From NCBI GenBank assembly GCA_005881275.1, contig VBEF01000019.1, positions 1-55,813 on the forward strand: DNA of 55,813 bases, in the 5' to 3' direction. Shown piece after piece: positions 1 to 6,403 of this stretch. Each line of letters begins with the position of its first letter. Position 1 is the first letter of the stretch. The DNA comes from Chloroflexota bacterium. GTDB lineage: Bacteria > Chloroflexota > Dormibacteria > Dormibacterales > Dormibacteraceae. The notes beneath the pieces were generated by a model that was not told the DNA's origin, ran no database searches, and was given only the letters and a program-made list of their open reading frames with translations. The position numbers and the translations under genes were made by a program.

Positions 1-459
1 GTTTGCATTCCAGAGAATGACGGCGCGGTCGCGGATCCCACGGTAGTACAGGGCGTCGGAAATGAGCCTCATCGACCATGAGGTATGCCACTCCTCGCCC
101 AAGATCACCACGTATTGGCCAGCCTTGACGGCCGGCTCGATCACATTCCCGATCAGGCTCGACGGCAGACTGTAGTTCCAGTCCCGGATCTTGCCTTCTT
201 CACCGTCGTAGACACCGCCGCGATGCTGAGCGGAGATCCACTGGCACCACCGCCGCAGGTGCAGGCGGCCGCCCTCGACGTCCTCCTCCCCGGGAAGGTC
301 GGGGTCGCCACAGAAATAGAGGTATGTGGAGTACCCGAGTCGGGCGAGCGCCCGGGTGAGCCCTCTAACCCTCACGCCGAGACCTCCCGCCTGGCTGTAG
401 GCGTCGGGTCCCTCGAAGCTGAGGACAACAAAGGTGGTGGCGCGTGGATCGAGGTTCAC
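1..459 (-). CDS. Glycosyltransferase, N-terminal part (truncated by window edge)
   Basis: The reading frame runs from a GTG at 459 to the window edge, giving 153 residues with no stop. The N-terminus carries a SQAGGLGV motif followed by a helix and a second strand (GYSTYLYF). This is the usual beginning of GT4/GT5 glycosyltransferases and starch/glycogen-synthase-like enzymes, where the Gly-rich loop contacts the sugar nucleotide. A later segment reads VVILGEEWHTS, like the acceptor-side part of such N-terminal domains. The GTG overlaps the TGA of the upstream phosphatase gene (GTGA), so the two are translationally coupled. Family membership is fairly secure; donor and acceptor cannot be told because the C-terminal domain is missing. 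Confidence 0.7.
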   Translation of the reverse strand, partial: MNLDPRATTFVVLSFEGPDAYSQAGGLGVRVRGLTRALARLGYSTYLYFCGDPDLPGEEDVEGGRLHLRRWCQWISAQHRGGVYDGEEGKIRDWNYSLPSSLIGNVIEPAVKAGQYVVILGEEWHTSWSMRLISDALYYRGIRDRAVILWNAN

Positions 460-1292
460 CGAACCTGTCCGAGGATCTCCATAGCCTCGCCGTGAAGCTC
501 CCGCGTCGGCGCGCAGAGGAGCGTGGATCGCGTCTCGAGGTTGCAGCGCAATCGGCCGAGCGGTTCGCCAACCAGAGTCGTTGCCACGCCGCCTGACTCG
601 CGCAGCAGCAAGAGGCTCGCCGCCATGTCGAAGACCCGGACCGGGAGCGGAGCGCAAAAAGCGTCGAATCCGCCCGCGCTCGTCAACGCGATGGAGAGCG
701 CCATCGAGCCCAGTATGCGTACCTTGGAGGCACGCTCGATGAGAGGCTGGGCGGCCTTGAGGGCGCGGGGCGTGCTCTCGAGGCCGAGCAGCTCGATCCG
801 CCCGCGCTCCGAGCGCTTGATTGCCGCCAGTGGTTTGCCGCCACGCCGTGCGCCGTGCTTACGGATGGCAGTCCACTCCTCACCGGTGTTGAGGTTCAGG
901 ACAAGCCCCGCGTCCGTGTCGTCGACGGTCGGGCCGTCGAGCACAGCCAGCATGAGACCGAAAAGCGGAACGCCTTGTTTCGCATTGAGGCTCCCGTCGA
1001 CGGGATCGACCAGGATCAACGGGTAATCGGCGCCGAAGGCGCGGTGGCCCGCCTCCTCCGAAAGCACGGAAAACTTCTGGCCCCGCTCGGCCAGCGCAGC
1101 CATCTCCTCGAAGACCGCGGCCTCGGCGGCGCGGTCGAGCTCCATCGTCGTATCGCCCCCCGCGCCTACGCTGAGGGCCGCGCGACCCTCCTCCGTGCCG
1201 GACAGCGGCAGCACCACGCTGCGCACGCGTGCGCCGATGCGCGAGAAAACGTCGAGCCAGCCGGCGCTGCTCAGGGGCCCCCGCGAACTCAC
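456..1292 (-). CDS. Inositol monophosphatase family protein
   Basis: 278 residues from a GTG start. Motifs of the Mg-dependent IMPase/FBPase superfamily are present: SEEAG near residue 100, DPVDGS near residue 117 (the DPIDGT metal site), and VRVFDMAA near residue 220 in place of WDxAAG. Enzymes of this family remove phosphate from myo-inositol phosphate, fructose-1,6-bisphosphate or PAP. The variant C-terminal motif (FDMAA rather than WDIAA) means the substrate should not be assumed. The gene lies between a small unknown gene and a coupled glycosyltransferase, so a role in sugar-phosphate or glycolipid metabolism is a reasonable inference. Confidence 0.8.
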   Translation of the reverse strand: MSSRGPLSSAGWLDVFSRIGARVRSVVLPLSGTEEGRAALSVGAGGDTTMELDRAAEAAVFEEMAALAERGQKFSVLSEEAGHRAFGADYPLILVDPVDGSLNAKQGVPLFGLMLAVLDGPTVDDTDAGLVLNLNTGEEWTAIRKHGARRGGKPLAAIKRSERGRIELLGLESTPRALKAAQPLIERASKVRILGSMALSIALTSAGGFDAFCAPLPVRVFDMAASLLLLRESGGVATTLVGEPLGRLRCNLETRSTLLCAPTRELHGEAMEILGQVR

Positions 1293-1323
1293 GGCCGCGC
1301 CCCTGAGTCGGTGGGGATTTGTC

Positions 1324-1614
1324 TCAGTGCGTTTGGTCGGGCAGCGTGGGTTCGGTCGTCACCTTGCGCCGGCGGCGGCGTCTGCGCTCGACGACGATGG
1401 TGATCAGATACGGCTGCTGCATCGCCCACACGCGCTCGATCAGCTGCGGGATGGGAATCGAGTGCGGCTGCTCGATGCCGAGCATCACGAGCGCCTCGGC
1501 TACGTGGTCGGGTAGCTCTGTCTTGTCGTGAAGATTGAGCTGCTCGAGACTTTCCAGAATGTCATCGAGGCGGCGTAATCCGCCCCGCCTCTCCGATTCG
1601 CCGGGCCGCAGCAT
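1324..1614 (-). CDS. Hypothetical small protein with basic C-terminal stretch
   Basis: About 96 residues if started at the ATG at 1614, which lies 11 bases past the upstream hydrolase stop. An in-frame start at 1659 would overlap the hydrolase by 35 bases and seems less likely. The middle is amphipathic (two helices around DDILESLEQLNL and HVAEALVMLG). The end has a beta-like segment (YLITIVV) followed by eight consecutive Arg/Lys residues. I do not recognise a family. Its position in a tight co-directional run makes it probably a real gene. Confidence 0.5.
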   Translation of the reverse strand: MLRPGESERRGGLRRLDDILESLEQLNLHDKTELPDHVAEALVMLGIEQPHSIPIPQLIERVWAMQQPYLITIVVERRRRRRRKVTTEPTLPDQTH

Positions 1615-1624
1615 CGGTGACAGC

Positions 1625-2479
1625 TTACTTGCTGATGGCTTTCCTGAGCGAGAGCCCAACCTCGTCGGGCCGCTCGAACTGCAGCCAGTGTCCGGCGCCT
1701 TCGAGAACCTCGAGTCGATAGTCTCCAGTCATGTATTCGCCGGTCTTCTCAGCTTGCAGACGCCCCAGCGCTGGATCTTGATCTCCCCAAAGCAGCGTTG
1801 TGGGCGCGTTGACCTTCACGTCACGGCGCAAGCCCGCCCACCAGTTGTCGCGAGACAGGTTGGCGCGGTAGTAGTTGAGCCCCGCGGTCAGGCGGCCCGG
1901 CCTCGTCAACGAGCGGACGAAATGCTCGATCGCGCCGCGAGGCACCGCCTCGCCGAACATGCGGCGCAACCGCCTGAAGTCATCCTCGGAGAGCACGTGC
2001 TCGGCTTTACCCTCGAGCAGGAAGAGGCCGACGTAGCGCGACCGTTCCTTCTGATCCTCGTCCTGGTTCGTCGCCTCAGCGAGGGCCGCGGGATGACCAA
2101 CCGAAAGAACTGTTAGCGATTTCGTCATCTCAGGATGCTGGTCGGCGAAGAACCACGCCACCATTGCGCCCCAGTCATGACCCGCCACGTGAGCGCTGGG
2201 ACGTCCGAACGCCCGGACGATTCCGGCGACGTCCTCGACCAGGTGGTCGATGCGGTAATCGTCGACTTCGGACGGTGCATCGCTCAGGCCGTAACCCCTC
2301 ATGTCCGGTGCGACGGCCAACGCGCCCCCGCGCGCGATCGAATCGATCTGTTTCGACCAAGACTCGGCGCCTTCGGGAAAACCGTGGAGGAGGATGACCA
2401 TCTCTCCGCTCGCCGGACCGTCGGCCATCGCTCGAAAGCGCAGACCGTTGGCCTGGACCATGTGCTGGCTGGCGGTCAT
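1625..2479 (-). CDS. Alpha/beta hydrolase, epoxide-hydrolase-like
   Basis: 284 residues. The motifs of the epoxide hydrolase/haloalkane dehalogenase branch are in order: HGFPE (oxyanion loop) near residue 32, the nucleophile elbow GHDWGA near residue 100 with Asp as nucleophile, WGDQDPALG around residue 230 and GAGHW carrying the catalytic His near residue 260. An Asp rather than Ser nucleophile points to hydrolysis of epoxides or related alkyl-enzyme chemistry instead of plain ester hydrolysis. The start overlaps the stop of the upstream hydrolase by four bases (ATGA). Natural substrate unknown. Confidence 0.85.
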   Translation of the reverse strand: MTASQHMVQANGLRFRAMADGPASGEMVILLHGFPEGAESWSKQIDSIARGGALAVAPDMRGYGLSDAPSEVDDYRIDHLVEDVAGIVRAFGRPSAHVAGHDWGAMVAWFFADQHPEMTKSLTVLSVGHPAALAEATNQDEDQKERSRYVGLFLLEGKAEHVLSEDDFRRLRRMFGEAVPRGAIEHFVRSLTRPGRLTAGLNYYRANLSRDNWWAGLRRDVKVNAPTTLLWGDQDPALGRLQAEKTGEYMTGDYRLEVLEGAGHWLQFERPDEVGLSLRKAISK

Positions 2480-2979
2480 CTCACATTCTTTCGGATGAAA
2501 TCCGCTGCAGCGTCAAGCGCCTGGTCGAGAACTGCGAGCAGACCGTGCCCCTGACCCTCGAAAACCTCGAGACGAGCGTTGGGGATCAGCTTGATCTTGT
2601 CCTTCAACAGCTCGATGCGGGCGAACGGATCGCGATCGCCGCTCAGAAATAGAGTCGGGCAGCGGATCTGGCGCCAGTGGTCGGTGCGGAGCTGGTCGGG
2701 GAAGCCCGGACGGTGCAACGGATACGAGAAAAGGATGAGAGCACCGAAGTCCGCCTCGATCGTTGCCATGCTCGCGACCCTTCCACCGAAGGATTGACCA
2801 CCACCGATGACCTCATGACCTCGACCTGACGTCTTGATGAACACCGGCACTGCCTTCTCAGCGTTTCCGCGAGGCAGATCGACCGCGACGGCATCGATTC
2901 CGCGTCGTTTGAAGCCCATCACATACGGTTTCATCGACGCTGCGTTGCCTGATGCGCCATGACCGAGGACGACTCGCAT
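2476..2979 (-). CDS. KANL3/Tex30-type alpha/beta hydrolase
   Basis: A small 167-residue alpha/beta hydrolase. The N-terminus reads VVLGHGASG (oxyanion strand-turn), the nucleophile elbow is GGQSFGGR, GDRDPF supplies the acid residue and GQGHG the His. The short length and absence of a cap domain fit the dienelactone-hydrolase/Tex30 group. It is the first gene of the minus-strand run reaching to the window start; the divergent promoter region lies immediately upstream. Hydrolytic activity is likely, substrate unknown. Confidence 0.75.
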   Translation of the reverse strand: MRVVLGHGASGNAASMKPYVMGFKRRGIDAVAVDLPRGNAEKAVPVFIKTSGRGHEVIGGGQSFGGRVASMATIEADFGALILFSYPLHRPGFPDQLRTDHWRQIRCPTLFLSGDRDPFARIELLKDKIKLIPNARLEVFEGQGHGLLAVLDQALDAAADFIRKNVR

Positions 2980-3081
2980 GCGTCTATCGTCGCAGTTTCA
3001 GAGGTCGCGATTCGTCGTCATCAAGGCCGACCTCCGCAGAAATTTCCACAACCCTCTCGAAAAAAAAATCTTCACGAGGGA

Positions 3082-3111
3082 TTGACGTGAGAGGGGTTCA
3101 TCGAGTATCAC
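3082..3111 (+). promoter_or_regulatory. Candidate sigma-70-type promoter
   Basis: TTGACG and TATCAC hexamers separated by 18 bases, pointing toward the small basic peptide gene. The -35 matches the consensus at five of six positions; the -10 is weaker. Confidence 0.4.
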
Positions 3112-3213
3112 AACACCTTGTATGGCGATGCTGCTCGTGGTTGCCACCACAGAGGCGACGGACCCGACGCGAGAAAGCGAGTCATTTCGTTCAACCGCCA
3201 ACGTCTCGGAGTC

Positions 3214-3227
3214 CTTATACATAAGGG
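3214..3227. repeat. Perfect 6+6 palindrome with 2-base spacer
   Basis: CCTTAT-AC-ATAAGG in the leader of the basic peptide gene. The centre (TATACAT) also resembles a -10 element, so it could be an operator over a second promoter or a small RNA hairpin. Confidence 0.45.
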
Positions 3228-3348
3228 TCCGCGGCGAAGCCCGTGGGGTTGCAGAGGAGGTGCGTGCAGGAGCGAATCCAGACCACGTCTCACCACCACA
3301 TGGAACCCGCCAAACCAATGGAACCTATCGGGTCCATATCTTTAGGAG

Positions 3349-3356
3349 AAGGAGGT
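3349..3356 (+). promoter_or_regulatory. Ideal Shine-Dalgarno sequence
   Basis: AAGGAGGT, a full match to the 16S anti-Shine-Dalgarno complement, six bases before the ATG at 3363 and nine before the ATG at 3366. Preceded by another GGAGA. Almost no other gene here has such a site, implying high translation of the tiny downstream ORF. Confidence 0.8.
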
Positions 3357-3362
3357 AATTGC

Positions 3363-3434
3363 ATGATGGCTAAGAAGAAGGCTGCGAAGAAGCCGGCCAA
3401 GAAGGCCGCCAAGAAGACCTCGAAGAAGAAGTAA
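3363..3434 (+). CDS. 23-residue Lys/Ala-rich histone-H1-tail-like peptide
   Basis: ATG at 3363 (or 3366) to TAA at 3434. Twelve of 23 residues are Lys, arranged as AAKK/PAKK repeats like the C-terminal tails of histone H1 or bacterial Hc1/HupS proteins. There is no globular domain, Cys or hydrophobic segment, so a nucleic-acid-binding role is an inference from charge only. Reality is supported by an ideal Shine-Dalgarno, codon use (AAG only, GCC/GCG mixed) and a strong terminator 38 bases after the stop, which together make a monocistronic unit. Alternatively it could be a leader or a degraded histone-like gene, but no larger frame is visible around it. Confidence 0.75.
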   Translation: MMAKKKAAKKPAKKAAKKTSKKK

Positions 3435-3471
3435 GACACTTCTCTTCAATCGTTTCGTAAGTCCGTTACGC

Positions 3472-3508
3472 GCCGGGGTTCTGTGGAGCCCCGGCCCTTT
3501 CTTTTTTG
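3472..3508 (+). terminator. Rho-independent terminator of the basic peptide gene
   Basis: Stem GCCGGGGTTC / GAGCCCCGGC (one G-T wobble) with loop TGTG, followed by CCTTTCTTTTTT. A ten-pair GC-rich stem plus U-tract, textbook form. Confidence 0.9.
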
Positions 3509-3568
3509 GATGAGAGGAAACCCAAATGGTTTTCTTATGAGAGGAAAGCCAGATGGTTTCCTCTCATC
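3509..3568. repeat. Triple-copy inverted/direct repeat
   Basis: GATGAGAGGAAACC at 3509-3522 is exactly complementary to GGTTTCCTCTCATC at 3555-3568. A third copy (ATGAGAGGAAAGCC at 3537-3550) lies between them in direct orientation and can also pair with the right arm, so two alternative hairpins compete for the same 3' arm. It begins just past the U-tract of the terminator. Confidence 0.75.
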
Positions 3569-3669
3569 GGCCGGTCGCTGCGCGACGGGCCTGCTCTCTT
3601 TCCGGTATACGGTTCGGATTTTTTTAGTAGTCACTCGAAGCAACGCTGGGTGACATCAGAGACAAAGTC

Positions 3670-3692
3670 GCGGCCGGGATAAACCCGGCCGC
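3670..3692. repeat. Perfect 9-bp GC hairpin
   Basis: GCGGCCGGG - ATAAA - CCCGGCCGC. No following U-tract, so not a typical terminator. It lies about 45 bases upstream of the SOS promoter and may insulate it or be bound by a protein. Confidence 0.6.
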
Positions 3693-3734
3693 CAAGCAAT
3701 GCTGGTGAGGTGAACCCGACCGAGAACTGACCTC

Positions 3735-3763
3735 TTGACTCGCGAACATTCGTTCGCTAGAGT
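3735..3763 (+). promoter_or_regulatory. SOS-controlled promoter with LexA box in the spacer
   Basis: TTGACT (3735-3740) and TAGAGT (3758-3763) are separated by exactly 17 bases. The spacer is GCGAACATTCGTTCGC plus one base, a perfect CGAAC-N4-GTTCG LexA box of the Gram-positive/actinobacterial type at 3743-3756. LexA bound here would sit between the two hexamers and block RNA polymerase. It precedes imuA by about 50 bases, so the mutasome operon should be DNA-damage inducible. The binding itself is inference from the consensus. Confidence 0.85.
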
Positions 3764-3814
3764 CATAGTTGCCTCCACTTCTCCCCTGCGTCCTGCTCCG
3801 AGGCCCCTTGAAAG

Positions 3815-4564
3815 ATGCAGGCACAGAACCTTGAACTGGCGATTGATTCAATTCGAATTCGCTTCGGCAGCCAGGCGCTGACGAGGGCGGCTGAGCTGCC
3901 GCCCCCCCGACCATGGCCGAGCGGAACAGCGGTCGATCGCCTCACCGGGATCGGTGGCTTGCCGCGGGGCCGTCTCGCGCTGTTCACCGGAAACGGAACG
4001 TGCGGCAAGCTCTCGCTCGGCCTATCGCTGCTTGCCGGCGCGACGCGCGAGTTTGCTCACGCGATGGTGATCGATGGCGGCGGGTTCGATCCGTGGACGC
4101 TGACTTCCTTCTCCCCTGAGCTCGGCGCGCTGACAGTCGTCCGCGCGCCGGCTCCTGAAATCGCCGGCGAGGCGGCGGCCACGCTTGCGAGGGCCGGCGC
4201 CGGCTTCCTTCTATTGATGTGCGAGATCCCCGAGCATTGGCTCGGCCCGCTCGAGTCTGGCGCCAATCGATCCGGGACCGTGGTCGTAGGTGTGATCGAC
4301 GCACCAAGCCGAGCCCTGGCCCATGCATCGAGCTTCAGCCTCGGGTTCTCACGTAGCGATTGGATCTGGGAGCGCGGCCAGCTCGTCGGACTCCGAGCAT
4401 CGGCGCGATGCGTGAAGAACCGCGTCGCTCCGCCTCTGAGCGAGACGGAGCTGGAGATCCGCTATCCGCTATCCGCTCAACCGCTCACCGATTACACACC
4501 ACGAATCAATGAAGCACCGATCCAGGTCATTGAGATGGAGTCATGCGCGTCTGCTGTGGTCTGA
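3815..4564 (+). CDS. imuA: ImuA-like RecA-fold mutasome accessory protein
   Basis: 249 residues, first gene after the LexA box. It has the RecA/ImuA N-terminal architecture: a short helix, then LTGIGGLPRGRLALFTG leading into a P-loop-like GNGTCGKLS where the usual Thr/Ser after GK is Leu. A Walker-B-like strand AMVIDGG follows near residue 87. In other bacteria ImuA(') links RecA to ImuB and DnaE2 during translesion synthesis. The altered P-loop suggests weak or absent ATP hydrolysis, as in many ImuA proteins. The 3' end overlaps imuB by 22 bases, showing tight coupling. Sequence is divergent, so the name rests mainly on fold motifs plus gene order. Confidence 0.75.
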   Translation: MQAQNLELAIDSIRIRFGSQALTRAAELPPPRPWPSGTAVDRLTGIGGLPRGRLALFTGNGTCGKLSLGLSLLAGATREFAHAMVIDGGGFDPWTLTSFSPELGALTVVRAPAPEIAGEAAATLARAGAGFLLLMCEIPEHWLGPLESGANRSGTVVVGVIDAPSRALAHASSFSLGFSRSDWIWERGQLVGLRASARCVKNRVAPPLSETELEIRYPLSAQPLTDYTPRINEAPIQVIEMESCASAVV

Positions 4565-5643
4565 CCGCGCACCTCGAGCTCGCGCGGCGGCCGGATCTCT
4601 ATGGAACCCCGGTCATCGTCGGGCGATGGGACGAGCACGTCGTCGCGGCATCCGAAGAGACATCGGCGTTCGGAGTACTACACGGCATGGCTCTGCGCCA
4701 GGCTGAGCACCTGTGTCCTCAAGCGACCTTCGTCCTACCGGACGAAGAAGCGGTCGTTCGCATCCGCGAGCTGATCGCGGCGGCGCTCTACGACCTCGCC
4801 CCGGTCGTTGAGGTGCGCGATGAAGGCATCGCATGGCTCGACCTCAGCGGGGTGACGAACCCAGGCCAATCGATCCGCGCCGCCAGGCATCGTTTGTTGA
4901 GGGCGATCGGGCGTGAACCACGACTCGGCCTTGCGCCTGGTCCTTTCTCGGCCCGTCTCGCGGCGGCCCGAGCGAGACCCGGCCGTTTGCTGCGAGTCGC
5001 AGACGCTCGGGAATTCCTCGCCGCTCTTCCCTCCCGCGAGCTGCCGCTCGACGCGGAGCAACGAGAGCGGCTCGACCTGCTCGGTCTGCGCACCCTCGGC
5101 GCGGTGGCGTCGGTCGGTCCGCGCGAGCTCGAAAGCCAGCTCGGTCGCGATGGGCGGCATGCGGTGCTTCTCGCGCGCGGCCTGGAACCGGATCAGCTCG
5201 ATGCCTGGCGCCCACCACTCTTCACGAGCGCTCACCGCCAGTTTGGAGAACCTGTCGAGGACCGCGAAGCGCTCCTGTTCGTCGCGCGCGCGTTGTGCGG
5301 CGATCTGGCCGACGAGCTCGGGCTCCGTGGGGCTGGGGCCAAGCACGTGAGGGTTCGACTCATCTTCGACTCCACCGAATCAGAGAAGCGAGAGTCCATC
5401 GTTCGGCATCCACTCAGCAGCGCGACCGAGCTGTTCGGCCTCATCGGGTCATGGATCAAGGAGTGGCAGCCCCGCGCGCCGATCGCGGAGCTCTGGATCG
5501 ACCTTCCGGTGCTCGAAGCCGCGGGACGGCGTCAGCTGAGGTTGTGGGCCGGCGGCGACGGCTCGAGCGAAGAGGTCACCGCAGCACTGGAGCGGCTGCA
5601 GGAACGCTTCGGCGATGTGATCTGGCAGCCGCTGCCTGCATGA
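4543..5643 (+). CDS. imuB: ImuB, catalytically degenerate Y-family polymerase-like protein
   Basis: 366 residues. It follows the Y-family plan (palm start RVCCGLTAHLELARRP, a VRDEGIAWLDLSG segment, HhH-like region LDLLGLRTLGAVASVG near residue 180, little-finger domain after residue 230). The first catalytic Asp of true DinB polymerases (in the HxDMDAF region) is replaced, as expected of ImuB. The C-terminal QLRLWAGG resembles the QLPLWG beta-clamp-binding motif of ImuB. ImuB is the hub that binds the sliding clamp, ImuA and DnaE2. The stop overlaps the next start (ATGA). Confidence 0.85.
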   Translation: MRVCCGLTAHLELARRPDLYGTPVIVGRWDEHVVAASEETSAFGVLHGMALRQAEHLCPQATFVLPDEEAVVRIRELIAAALYDLAPVVEVRDEGIAWLDLSGVTNPGQSIRAARHRLLRAIGREPRLGLAPGPFSARLAAARARPGRLLRVADAREFLAALPSRELPLDAEQRERLDLLGLRTLGAVASVGPRELESQLGRDGRHAVLLARGLEPDQLDAWRPPLFTSAHRQFGEPVEDREALLFVARALCGDLADELGLRGAGAKHVRVRLIFDSTESEKRESIVRHPLSSATELFGLIGSWIKEWQPRAPIAELWIDLPVLEAAGRRQLRLWAGGDGSSEEVTAALERLQERFGDVIWQPLPA

Positions 5644-5888
5644 CGAGGCTCATCAGCCCGCCAGCGGCGATTGATGTCATCCTCGGCCCCGGCGGCGCGC
5701 CGGAGTCAATCTCAGGCGCGTTCACCGGTTCGATCGAACCCATAGCTCGCTGGAAGGTCGAGACGTCGTGGTGGGATAAGCCGGTCGTCCGCGAGTACTG
5801 GAAAGCCGTGCTCAACAACACTCTCCTTTGCGAGCTCTACCACGACACCTTCCGCAATGAGTGGTTCGTGGAACGCATATATGACTGA
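5640..5888 (+). CDS. DUF6504 family protein
   Basis: 82 residues, start overlapping the imuB stop by four bases. The C-terminal half has the DUF6504 pattern: SWWDKPVVREYWKAVL followed by a two-strand stretch and FRNEWFVERIYD at the very end. This little domain is found next to, or fused behind, ImuB/DNA polymerase Y family proteins in actinobacteria and relatives. No enzyme motif is visible. Its constant pairing with ImuB suggests a structural part of the mutasome, which is an inference. Confidence 0.75.
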   Translation: MTRLISPPAAIDVILGPGGAPESISGAFTGSIEPIARWKVETSWWDKPVVREYWKAVLNNTLLCELYHDTFRNEWFVERIYD

Positions 5889-6396
5889 GATGACCGCCTC
5901 GGCCGTCCTCGACTTCATCGACTTGATGGAGGCTCGTGGCATTCGAATCTGGCTGGATGGAGGCTGGGCTGTCGATGCCTGCCTCGGCAGTCAGACCCGA
6001 AGCCATGCCGACCTCGACATCGTCATCGAGGCCCGCCACCTCGATCTCGCCGTCTCAACCTTGCGCGCACTGGGCTATCGACCTGCTCCACGTGACGACA
6101 CGCGGCTCTGGAACTTCGCGATGGGCGACCCAGAAGGCCATGAGATCGACTTCCACGTCATCGTGCTCGACGAGTCAGGCCGGGGAATCTATGGCCCCCC
6201 CGAGGACGGCGATTTGTATCCCGCCGAAGCGCTTGCGGGCACAGGCACAGTCGAAGGACGTGCCGTGGTCTGCATCTCTCCCGAGTACCTGGTGAAGTTC
6301 CACACTGGTTACGCGCTGCACGAGACCGATCGGGCGGATGTTTCCGCCCTTTGTGAGAAGTTCGGCATCCCCCTGCCGGCCGAGTACCAGACCTGA
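5881..6396 (+). CDS. Lincosamide nucleotidyltransferase (LnuA)-like protein
   Basis: 171 residues from the ATG at 5881 (or 168 from 5890), overlapping the DUF6504 stop by eight bases. The nucleotidyltransferase core is clear: IWLDGGWAVDACLG, then HADLDIVIE with the two metal-binding Asp residues, and later HEIDFHVI as third acidic strand. The C-terminal CISPEYLVKFHTGYALHETDRADV matches the LnuA pattern (CISKE..LLFHSGYDLTETDHFD). LnuA-type enzymes adenylylate lincomycin/clindamycin; related ones modify aminoglycosides. Its place inside the SOS mutasome operon is unusual. Actual substrate unknown; it could be a housekeeping nucleotidyltransferase. Confidence 0.8.
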   Translation: MTEMTASAVLDFIDLMEARGIRIWLDGGWAVDACLGSQTRSHADLDIVIEARHLDLAVSTLRALGYRPAPRDDTRLWNFAMGDPEGHEIDFHVIVLDESGRGIYGPPEDGDLYPAEALAGTGTVEGRAVVCISPEYLVKFHTGYALHETDRADVSALCEKFGIPLPAEYQT

Positions 6397-6403
6397 TCCA
6401 GCA

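Larger units (their letters stand above)
2980..3362 (+). other. Long intergenic leader before the small basic peptide gene
   Basis: About 380 bases with no convincing gene on either strand. It contains an A8 run near 3060, a promoter-like pair (TTGACG at 3082-3087, TATCAC at 3106-3111, 18-base spacer), a perfect palindrome CCTTATACATAAGG at 3214-3227 and a strong Shine-Dalgarno at 3349-3356. If transcription starts near 3118, the mRNA leader is roughly 245 bases, long enough for a structured regulator. Several open frames cross it but none resembles a protein. Confidence 0.5.

Noticed and set aside
85-495. Plus-strand open frame at the window start
   Set aside because: It lies antisense to the glycosyltransferase and phosphatase genes, whose protein motifs are clear; its own product has no recognisable pattern.
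3670-3692. GC hairpin considered as a terminator
   Set aside because: No U-tract on either side; listed only as a repeat.
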